This document shows positions 16,962 to 23,123 of a DNA stretch of 23,123 nt, piece by piece; positions within the stretch are counted from its first letter, which is position 1; every line of letters begins with the position of its first letter. Made by a program: the position numbers and the translations under genes. A model generated the notes under the pieces. That model saw only the letters and a list, made by a program, of their open reading frames with translations, did not search any database and was not told the DNA's origin. Location: the NCBI GenBank assembly GCA_026418315.1, contig JAOABO010000003.1:20954-44076 (forward strand), in the 5' to 3' direction. This DNA is from Bacteroidia bacterium (lineage in GTDB: Bacteria; Bacteroidota; Bacteroidia; B-17B0; Aurantibacillaceae).

Positions 16962-16980
16962 AAAATAAAAATTTTAAATG

Positions 16981-16988
16981 CAAACATA
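16981..16988 (-). promoter_or_regulatory. Putative -7 box (TATGTTTG) of the thioesterase operon
   Basis: Exact TAnnTTTG match on the minus strand, followed by C, 19 bases before the thioesterase ATG and within the 67-base gap after the methylmalonyl-CoA epimerase gene. It suggests the thioesterase operon has its own promoter even if epimerase transcripts read through. Confidence 0.5.
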
Positions 16989-17028
16989 CAGAAATACATC
17001 TGCATTTACTAACTGTGTACATGAGCTT

Positions 17029-17430
17029 TTATTTAATTTCCTGACACAGTTCTATTAAAACACCATGTGTAAATTTAGGATGAATAAAATTAATAAGCTG
17101 ATTGTCTGCTCCCCTTTTAGGTTCGGCATAAATGAATTCAAATCCTTCTTTTTGCAGGCGGTTCATTTCTTCTATTATATTATCTACAGATAGGGCTATA
17201 TGATGAATGCCTTCACCTTTTTTTTCTATAAATTTAGTGATAGTGCCGGAGCTATCAGTACTTTCCAACAATTCTAACTTACTTTCTCCAACATTGAAAA
17301 AAATGACTTTTACTTTTTCACTTGATACATCTTCGGTTTTATAGGAAGAATAGTTCAGAATTTTTTCAAAAGTTTTTTGAGCATCTAAAGATTTGACAGC
17401 AACTCCTATGTGTTCGATTTTTTTAATCAT
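17029..17430 (-). CDS. mce: Methylmalonyl-CoA epimerase
   Basis: 133 residues, standard length. It interconverts (2R)- and (2S)-methylmalonyl-CoA in the propionyl-CoA to succinyl-CoA route. It is a vicinal-oxygen-chelate fold with two beta-alpha-beta repeats: KKIEHIGVAVKSL (residues 3-15) with metal ligand His7, KLELLE at 51-56, GEGIHHIALSVDNI (72-85) with His76/His77, and GVLIELCQ (123-130) with ligand Glu127. Mutase and carboxylase genes are not in the window. The gene is 67 bases upstream of the thioesterase on the same strand. A TATTTTTA on the minus strand 16-23 bases before the ATG is a one-mismatch -7 box. Confidence 0.94.
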   Translation of the reverse strand: MIKKIEHIGVAVKSLDAQKTFEKILNYSSYKTEDVSSEKVKVIFFNVGESKLELLESTDSSGTITKFIEKKGEGIHHIALSVDNIIEEMNRLQKEGFEFIYAEPKRGADNQLINFIHPKFTHGVLIELCQEIK

Positions 17431-17561
17431 AAAAAATTTTTGCCATAAAAATACTCAATTGAAGTGTAATGGATATAAAAATGGTACTGATTAGTAAAAG
17501 TAAACAATTATTGGTGACTTTAGAATGAAACTAGTTAAATTTTGAGCGAATGGTATATTCT

Positions 17562-17575
17562 TTTGAGTGAAAGAT
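17562..17575. repeat. Left copy of a 14-base direct repeat flanking the T9SS gene
   Basis: TTTGAGTGAAAGAT here is identical to 20604-20617. A shorter near-copy, TTTGAGCGAA, lies at 17541-17550, 21 bases to the left. This copy is intergenic, before the promoter of the secreted protein gene. Confidence 0.7.
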
Positions 17576-17599
17576 TTTATTTTGATATTATCTTTTCTT

Positions 17600-17607
17600 T
17601 AAATTTG
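17600..17607 (+). promoter_or_regulatory. Putative -7 box (TAAATTTG) of the T9SS-secreted protein gene
   Basis: Exact TAnnTTTG match ending 16 bases before the ATG at 17624. A TTTG at 17581-17584 lies 15 bases upstream and could act as a -33 element, slightly close. Confidence 0.5.
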
Positions 17608-17623
17608 AAGCCCAACGAACTTT

Positions 17624-20593
17624 ATGAAAAAAAGATATTTAATTTTGATGATTAGTTTTTTAGGGCATTTACAAATTTTAATTGCCCAAGGTCCAGGTTG
17701 TCCAAATGTTACTGTGTCTGCAACATCCAATACTGTTGGTTGCGTATCGCCTTGCACTACTTTGTCGGCAGTAGCTTTTAATATCGGACAAACGACTTCT
17801 TACAGTGTAACCTCTATTCCATTCAATCCACCATTTCCTATTACTTCTTCTGGTAATGCATTATTTGTAAATCAGGATGATATTTGGAGTGGAGCAATTA
17901 ATTTACCATTTCCATTTTGTTTTTATGGAAACATGTATAATCAATGTGTAGTTGGAGCAAATGGGCTTGTTTCTTTTAACATGTCTTATGCCAATCAATT
18001 CTGTCCATGGAGTTACTCTTCTTCTTGTCCTAATGCTAATTTGCCACTTAATGCAATATTTGGGGTATACCACGATATAGACCCATCCGTATGTGGAGGT
18101 ATTTTTTGGGAAGTAACAGGCGCGCCTCCTTGTAGAACTTTTGTTGTAAAATTTGTAAACGTCTGCCATTTTAGTTGCAATAATCTACAAAGCAGTACTG
18201 AAATAGTATTATATGAAACGACCAATGTAATAGAAGTTTATATTCAAAATAAACCTACATGTTCTTCTTGGAATAGTGGAAATGCCCTTGTTGGCATTCA
18301 GAATGCAACTGGTACCAGTGGCTTAACTCCGCCAGGAAGAAATACCGGCCCATGGAGTGCTTCAAATGAAGCGTGGAGGTTTGTACCAACAGGCCCCCTT
18401 ATCAATGGTCCGATACAATGGTTTGATAATACAGGTTTAATTGCTACTTCTAATACTGTTCAGGTTTGTCCATCGTCTACTAAAACATTTACGGCTGTTA
18501 CTACTTATACTCGTTGCGATGGCTTTACAATTTCAGTATCTGCCCCTATTACTATTACCAACTCCAATAACTATACAGTTACCAATAATTCACCCATTTG
18601 TGCCGGGCAAACCCTTTCTCTTAACATTACTGGTGCACCGGCTAATGCTACATATACGTGGTCAGGTCCAGGAGGGTTTACTTCTAATCAACAAAACCCG
18701 GTAATAACTAATGCAAATGTTAATCAATCTGGTAATTACTCTGTAACTATTGGTAATGCAGGAAATAATTGTCAGTTAGTGACTAATGTTAGCATTATTG
18801 GACAGGGAGCAACCACTGTTGTACCTTCCACCACTTTGTGCCCAGGTAGTAATTTTACCCTTTCGGCAAGTACTGCAGGTGGTGGTAATTTAAATTATTC
18901 TTGGACAGGTCCTGGTGGTTTTAGTTCTAATCAACAAAATGTAGCTTTAAACAATGTAACTACTAATTATAATGGAACATACTCGCTAGCGGTTTCTTAT
19001 ATTAGTGGTACTTTAAATTGTTCCTCTAATTATACAACATCACTGTATGTTGTTCCTGTCAATTCAATAAGTATAATCCCTTCTCAAACTATATGTGTGG
19101 GAGATAACGCGGTGTTATCTGCTACTGCCATTAGTGCTTCTAGCTATTCTTGGAATGGTCCTGGTAATTTTAATTCTACCTCTCAAAATATCAGTATTGC
19201 CAACGCCCAATCTAATTTGAGTGGAACATATACTGTTTATGCTGTTTATAATGCCGGAACAGTTTCTTGTAATACTTATACTACAACAGATTTAATTATA
19301 TTGCCTAAAATGAGTTTTACTTTGCCTCCTAATCCTAATATTTGTCCTGGTGATCCTATATTAGTTAATGGTCCTGGTGGAGCATCATCTTATACATGGA
19401 CTAATCCTTATGGTCAGGTGGTATCTAATCAGCAGAATTTAAATATACCGAATGCTAATTTTGGAATGAGTGGGGTTTATACATTATCATTACAACCAAA
19501 TGGTGGGTGTGTGTCTTCCAATTCTATTAACATTAATGTACTTACTCCAATTGCTTTTTCAGTTACCCCATCGGATATTACATTATGCAAGGGAGATAGT
19601 TCAATGGTGTATGTGATGTGTACGGGTGGCAGTGGTGTATATACATATCAGTGGTTCCCTTATAGTGGGTTATACTTTCCTGCTGGATTTGCCAATATTG
19701 TGAAGCCGAATCAGACCACCTATTACACGGTAATAGCAAATGATGTGGCATGCCCGCAGCAGACAATAACAAGTGGTTTTTGGGTAAATGTGTTGCCTGT
19801 TCCCCAGCCGAATTTTGTATATGATAAAATAAGTGGTTGCCGACCTTTATGTGTCAATATAAAAGCGAATGCACAGCCAGTTTCAATCAATACGATATGG
19901 GACTTTAGTTATAATTTATATGCGAATGGAGATAGTATAAGTTATTGTTTTGATAAGGCGGGTGTTTATCCTGTTAAGGTGTACTTGATAGATAGTAATG
20001 GATGTAAGAATGTGGTTCAGGCACCATTTGCGATACAGGTATATCCAAGGCCGGAGCCATCCATCATATATAGTCCATCTGTTCCTACCTTATTGAAGAA
20101 TGAAGTAGAGTTTAGCGGGACTTATAATAATGGTCCTATTTCAAATTGGCATTGGGATTTTGGGGATAATATGGTGCAAGGAGATACATCAGATAAACAG
20201 AATAGTGCATATACATATACGAGTGTAGGGGTATATCCTGTGATGTTGATTGCTACCAATGTATATGGATGTACTGATACAGTGTATAGGTTGATAAGTG
20301 TAGAGGAGGAATTTACGATGTATATACCGGATGTATTTACGCCTAATGGTGATGGCAAGAATGATGTATTTAATGTGAGGGGGGCGGGTTTTGTAGAGGA
20401 GGGGTTTGAGATGCAGATATATGATAGATGGGGAGAGTTAATATTCAAGACGAATGATATTTATGAGGGGTGGGACGGTAAGGTAAAGGGTACAGATGCA
20501 AAAAATGATGTATATGTATATAAGATAAGATGCTTTACAACAGTACAAAACATCAAGAAGGAATTTGTGGGGCATGTAACATTGTATAGATGA
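17624..20593 (+). CDS. Large T9SS-secreted protein with Ig-like and PKD modules and CHU_C (type B) sorting domain
   Basis: 989 residues, full length. Residues 1-22 are a signal peptide (KKRYLILMISFLGHLQILIA). About 55-255 is a Cys-rich globular domain with INLPFPFCFYGNMYNQCVVG (residues 91-110), of a type common in gliding-associated proteins. Five Ig-like modules follow, marked by Cys326, Cys406, Cys491, Cys574 and Cys655 (spacing 80-85). Four have a W-x-x-P-x-G/Y core; two share the sequence SNQQN at the same place. Two PKD-like modules (about 730-810 and 825-895) lead to CHU_C at about 899-989 (YIPDVFTPNGDGKNDVFNVR), which directs type IX secretion and may leave the protein at the cell surface. 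No enzyme domain is visible, so an adhesive or structural role is inferred. Base composition changes sharply near 19575. Confidence 0.93.
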   Translation: MKKRYLILMISFLGHLQILIAQGPGCPNVTVSATSNTVGCVSPCTTLSAVAFNIGQTTSYSVTSIPFNPPFPITSSGNALFVNQDDIWSGAINLPFPFCFYGNMYNQCVVGANGLVSFNMSYANQFCPWSYSSSCPNANLPLNAIFGVYHDIDPSVCGGIFWEVTGAPPCRTFVVKFVNVCHFSCNNLQSSTEIVLYETTNVIEVYIQNKPTCSSWNSGNALVGIQNATGTSGLTPPGRNTGPWSASNEAWRFVPTGPLINGPIQWFDNTGLIATSNTVQVCPSSTKTFTAVTTYTRCDGFTISVSAPITITNSNNYTVTNNSPICAGQTLSLNITGAPANATYTWSGPGGFTSNQQNPVITNANVNQSGNYSVTIGNAGNNCQLVTNVSIIGQGATTVVPSTTLCPGSNFTLSASTAGGGNLNYSWTGPGGFSSNQQNVALNNVTTNYNGTYSLAVSYISGTLNCSSNYTTSLYVVPVNSISIIPSQTICVGDNAVLSATAISASSYSWNGPGNFNSTSQNISIANAQSNLSGTYTVYAVYNAGTVSCNTYTTTDLIILPKMSFTLPPNPNICPGDPILVNGPGGASSYTWTNPYGQVVSNQQNLNIPNANFGMSGVYTLSLQPNGGCVSSNSININVLTPIAFSVTPSDITLCKGDSSMVYVMCTGGSGVYTYQWFPYSGLYFPAGFANIVKPNQTTYYTVIANDVACPQQTITSGFWVNVLPVPQPNFVYDKISGCRPLCVNIKANAQPVSINTIWDFSYNLYANGDSISYCFDKAGVYPVKVYLIDSNGCKNVVQAPFAIQVYPRPEPSIIYSPSVPTLLKNEVEFSGTYNNGPISNWHWDFGDNMVQGDTSDKQNSAYTYTSVGVYPVMLIATNVYGCTDTVYRLISVEEEFTMYIPDVFTPNGDGKNDVFNVRGAGFVEEGFEMQIYDRWGELIFKTNDIYEGWDGKVKGTDAKNDVYVYKIRCFTTVQNIKKEFVGHVTLYR
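18560..19800 (+). repeat. Five tandem Ig-like modules of about 80-85 residues in the T9SS protein
   Basis: Each module opens with a Cys followed by a short Gly/Pro-containing turn (CAGQ, CPGS, CVGD, CPGD, CKGD). Modules 1 and 2 are close even in DNA: both contain TTCTAATCAACAAAA within W-S/T-G-P-G-G-F-T/S-S-N-Q-Q-N. Modules 3 and 4 are more diverged. The fifth (from residue about 648) is the most different and lies where the base composition changes. Confidence 0.75.
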
Positions 20594-20597
20594 TTTT

Positions 20598-21344
20598 TTA
20601 TTGTTTGAGTGAAAGATAAGAGCAAATGATTGATGCACTCATTGCAACGTTAAGAGATTCTGCCTTACTATCAGGGTGTTTAGGAATACTGATGATTTCT
20701 TTGCTCATTGATTTTATTTCATCAGAAACCCCATGCGACTCATTTCCTAAAACGATGATACCATTTTTTATTGTAACACTTTTAATGTTTTTTCCATTCA
20801 TATCTGTTGAATAAACGGGAATAGATTTTGAGAGAAGTAATGTTTTGAAATCAATGTAATCTACTTTTACTCTTAAGAAAGAACCTTTGCTGGCATTAAT
20901 TGTTTTGGGGTTGTATAATTCTACTGAATCTTTAGAGCAAAATAATTGCGGTATTCCAAACCAATCACATATCCGAATAATAGTTCCTAAGTTACCGGGG
21001 TCGTTAATATTGTGTAGGTAAAAAGTAAATTGCTTATCAAGATCTACTATACGAGTGAAGTTATCAGGTAAAAATTTACAAACAGCCATAATAGGTGGAG
21101 GAGATGCTAATAAGCTAAGGGATTCAAAAATGTGATGATGAGCAGTAAAGCAGGGAATTTTATTAGAAAACGGATTTTGAAAGTCCTTATTAACTACAAG
21201 AAATTCAATAATATTGGGCTTGTCTCTTATTACTTCATTTACTAACTTTTCGCCTTCAATCAAAAACATTTTATGTTCTTGCCTGTATTTTTTATGATGC
21301 AAGGATTTGATAAATTTAATTTGATTATTATTTAAAGAGTACAT
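20598..21344 (-). CDS. TrmH/SpoU-family RNA 2'-O-ribose methyltransferase
   Basis: 248 residues. An N-terminal substrate-binding domain (about 1-95, with FIKSLHHKKYRQEHKMFLIE at 11-30) is followed by a knotted SPOUT methyltransferase domain. Motif 1 is NDPGNLGTIIRI at residues 114-125 with the catalytic-type Arg124; motif 2 is IVLGNESHGVSDEI (197-210); motif 3 is SLNVAMSASII (230-240). All expected residues are kept. It methylates rRNA or tRNA; which base cannot be told, and RlmB-like or TrmH-like names would be guesses. Its stop is 4 bases from the stop of the convergent T9SS gene. Its start codon is one base from that of the divergent tamL. Confidence 0.93.
   Translation of the reverse strand: MYSLNNNQIKFIKSLHHKKYRQEHKMFLIEGEKLVNEVIRDKPNIIEFLVVNKDFQNPFSNKIPCFTAHHHIFESLSLLASPPPIMAVCKFLPDNFTRIVDLDKQFTFYLHNINDPGNLGTIIRICDWFGIPQLFCSKDSVELYNPKTINASKGSFLRVKVDYIDFKTLLLSKSIPVYSTDMNGKNIKSVTIKNGIIVLGNESHGVSDEIKSMSKEIISIPKHPDSKAESLNVAMSASIICSYLSLKQ
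20604..20617. repeat. Right copy of the 14-base direct repeat flanking the T9SS gene
   Basis: TTTGAGTGAAAGAT, identical to 17562-17575. This copy lies inside the 3' end of the RNA methyltransferase gene and encodes part of its last residues (YLSLKQ). Confidence 0.7.
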
Positions 21345-21345
21345 A

Positions 21346-23123
21346 GTGAAAATTTGGTTTACAAAAATACATATTTATATTAGCGTAGGTGGTTTAATAT
21401 TTCTACTGACAAATTGTAATATCAGAAAACAATTAAGTAAATTTTTAAAGGGGAATCAATATGTAGTAGCGTATGTAGATATAAAAGACAAGGATAAAGC
21501 AAAATTAAATAAGGATGAAATTTTAATGTATGTCAAGCAAAAACCAAATTCAATGGTGCTTTCTAATATTCCCTTTAATGCCTGGTTATATTTTCAGATT
21601 GATACTCAAAAAATGAGGGAGTTGAAGGAAAGAAGAAATATAAAATATGATGAAATTAATAAAAAAAGAATTGAAAAAGCCGAGAAAAGGAATCAGAAAA
21701 GAATAGCAAAAGGTAAAAAGCCAAAAGAACCAAAATTAAAAGACAAAGACAAACTTACATGGCGCGAAAGATTGATGGAAATAGCAGAAGAGCCCATTAT
21801 ATTTGATTCTATTCAAACTAAACAATCTGTTGAGCAAATAAAAAAATATTTGCAAACCAAAGGATACTTTTATGCAGATGTTAAAGATAAAGTTGTTTTT
21901 AATCCTGCTTTTAAAACGGCATACGTAACATACGAAATTATTGCTAATAAAAGAAAGTATATTAGTAAGATAAATTATGAAATCAAAGATACAGCTATAT
22001 TAAATCTATTATTGATAGATACATCTCATAGTTTGTTAAAAAGAAATATTCCATTTGATTTACATATATTATCTAAAGAAAGAGAAAGGATAACAGAATA
22101 TCTGCAAAATAGAGGATTCTATTACTTTGCACCCGAATTTATACAATACGATGCAGACAGTATTACGGCACCGCCTGGCATTATCATTACAATGCATCTG
22201 AGCTTATTCCCAGCCCACATTAATGAGAATAGTGATACAATAGTGTTCATAAATCACCCAAAATATAAGATTCGTAATGTTTACTTTATTTCAGAGCATT
22301 TTGAAGGAAACTATAAAAATTATTTCTTTAAGGATACCTTGAAGATTGATGGAATACAATTTCTTAGTAATTATTCATTAGTGTTCAATCCCAAATCGAT
22401 ATCTAATCAAATCAAAATACGACCAAATGATATATACCAAAAAAAGAAAGCGGAGGACACATATCGTAATCTAATGAATGTTGGAATTTTTAAGAGTGTG
22501 TTGGTACAATTTGATGATACAAAACAAAAGGATAGTGCGGGATATTATCATTTGAATGTGTACATTGTTACTCATCCAATAAAAAAACAATTTATTTCAT
22601 TAGAAACTGAAGGAACGAATACTGCAGCCAATCTTGGAATTGATGGGTCGTTTATATACAGCCATAGAAGTTTGTTTGGTGGGGGCGAAAAATTTGATTT
22701 TAGAATAACCGGCGCATTAATTGCACAAAAACAAGTATATAGCACACAACAAAGTTTAACTCAATCTAATCTTGGAAATATCACGGATATAAATAATATT
22801 ACTAACATTAATGCGAATGTGATTAAAAATACTTTTAATACTATTCAAATAGGACCTGAAATGAAAATATCTATTCCTCGGGAATTTTTTCCTTTTTCTC
22901 TTATAAGATTTAGAAAAGATGCTGCCAGAACATATTTTAATGTATCAACTAACTATCAATCAAGGATAGAATTTTCAAGAACAATATCCAGTTTGTCTTA
23001 TGGATTTCAGTTTTATACAATAGATCATAAATACAGATTTGATTTAATTCCATCAGAAGTATATTTGGTACAGGCCTATCTTTCACCGTCTTTTAAAAAC
23101 AATTTATTGTTTATTAAAGATTA
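21346..23123 (+). CDS. tamL: TamL-like BamA/Omp85-family outer-membrane protein, putative lipoprotein (3' end cut by window)
   Basis: 592 codons are open to the window edge; the C-terminal barrel continues beyond. The start is GTG at 21346: the frame is closed upstream by TGA at 21322, no ATG lies between, and the first in-frame ATG is about 60 codons later, which would lose the signal sequence. Residues 1-24 are hydrophobic and end in FLLTNC, a lipobox-like site with Asn instead of Gly, Ala or Ser before the Cys. Residues about 90-155 are a highly charged Lys/Arg/Glu stretch, followed by POTRA-like segments (for example SVEQIKKYLQTKGYFYADVK). The barrel starts near 416 (FISLETEGTNTAANLGIDGS) with the typical HRSLFGGGEKFDFRITG. 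Known: TamL is the lipidated TamA homologue of Bacteroidota, thought to work with TamB in envelope assembly. Confidence 0.85.
   Translation, partial: MKIWFTKIHIYISVGGLIFLLTNCNIRKQLSKFLKGNQYVVAYVDIKDKDKAKLNKDEILMYVKQKPNSMVLSNIPFNAWLYFQIDTQKMRELKERRNIKYDEINKKRIEKAEKRNQKRIAKGKKPKEPKLKDKDKLTWRERLMEIAEEPIIFDSIQTKQSVEQIKKYLQTKGYFYADVKDKVVFNPAFKTAYVTYEIIANKRKYISKINYEIKDTAILNLLLIDTSHSLLKRNIPFDLHILSKERERITEYLQNRGFYYFAPEFIQYDADSITAPPGIIITMHLSLFPAHINENSDTIVFINHPKYKIRNVYFISEHFEGNYKNYFFKDTLKIDGIQFLSNYSLVFNPKSISNQIKIRPNDIYQKKKAEDTYRNLMNVGIFKSVLVQFDDTKQKDSAGYYHLNVYIVTHPIKKQFISLETEGTNTAANLGIDGSFIYSHRSLFGGGEKFDFRITGALIAQKQVYSTQQSLTQSNLGNITDINNITNINANVIKNTFNTIQIGPEMKISIPREFFPFSLIRFRKDAARTYFNVSTNYQSRIEFSRTISSLSYGFQFYTIDHKYRFDLIPSEVYLVQAYLSPSFKNNLLFIKD
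21362..21369 (-). promoter_or_regulatory. Putative -7 box (TATTTTTG) of the RNA methyltransferase gene, inside the tamL coding region
   Basis: Exact TAnnTTTG match on the minus strand, 17 bases before the methyltransferase ATG. It lies within the first codons of tamL. A one-mismatch box for tamL (TTAATTTG, 21316-21323, plus strand) lies inside the methyltransferase coding region. Confidence 0.45.

Noticed and set aside
17562..20617. The T9SS gene as a complete mobile element with att sites
   Set aside because: Only the 14-base repeats support it; there is no integrase, transposase or terminal inverted repeat, so it is kept as a finding and not annotated as a mobile element.

Overview
The window is AT-rich chromosomal DNA from a member of the Bacteroidota. 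The clues agree: a type B T9SS secreted protein with a CHU_C (gliding-motility) C-terminal domain, a Bacteroidota-type TonB receptor with an N-terminal carboxypeptidase-like domain, a DUF4293 gene, a lipoprotein-type BamA/TamA homologue (TamL), and TAnnTTTG -7 promoter boxes just upstream of several genes. The order cannot be fixed from the window. I see no rRNA, tRNA, CRISPR array, IS element or phage gene. No gene-free stretch exceeds about 200 bases.

Layout. 1-2721 (-) is a TonB-dependent outer-membrane receptor that runs off the left edge. 2871-8690 (-) is a complete SUF iron-sulfur assembly operon, transcribed sufA-sufB-sufC-sufD-sufS-sufE-sufT(DUF59), mostly with gaps of 0-11 bases; the exception is a 59-base sufB-sufC spacer made partly of a 7-base tandem repeat. 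8866-10143 (+) is an MFS transporter divergent from sufA. 10140-12256 (-) is gcvT, comB-like and yggU-like. 12367-13089 (+) is a UbiA-like membrane protein, convergent with the operon at 13086-16961 (-): acyl-CoA thioesterase, a GT2 glycosyltransferase fused to a degenerate polyprenyl-phosphate sugar transferase region, mnmD, NUDIX and DUF4293. Methylmalonyl-CoA epimerase (17029-17430, -) lies upstream of it. 17624-20593 (+) is a 989-residue secreted Ig/PKD/CHU_C protein. 20598-21344 (-) is a TrmH/SpoU-type RNA methyltransferase, and 21346-23123 (+) is the 5' part of tamL, starting one base from the methyltransferase start codon.

How the genes work together. SufS and SufE mobilise cysteine sulfur, SufBCD is the scaffold and ATPase, SufA is a carrier, and the DUF59 protein is a maturation factor. 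The receptor, TamL and the T9SS substrate belong to the cell envelope or exterior. GcvT, the epimerase and the thioesterase are one-carbon and acyl-CoA metabolism; MnmD and the TrmH-family enzyme modify RNA.

This is largely a housekeeping region and I found no convincing new multi-gene system. The items most worth a second look are the T9SS gene (a sharp base-composition change inside it, and a 14-base direct repeat on both sides), the GT2 fusion with its missing catalytic core, the short tandem repeat inside the suf operon, and the extremely compact gene junctions (two convergent pairs sharing a TTAA stop, one divergent pair with one base between start codons).
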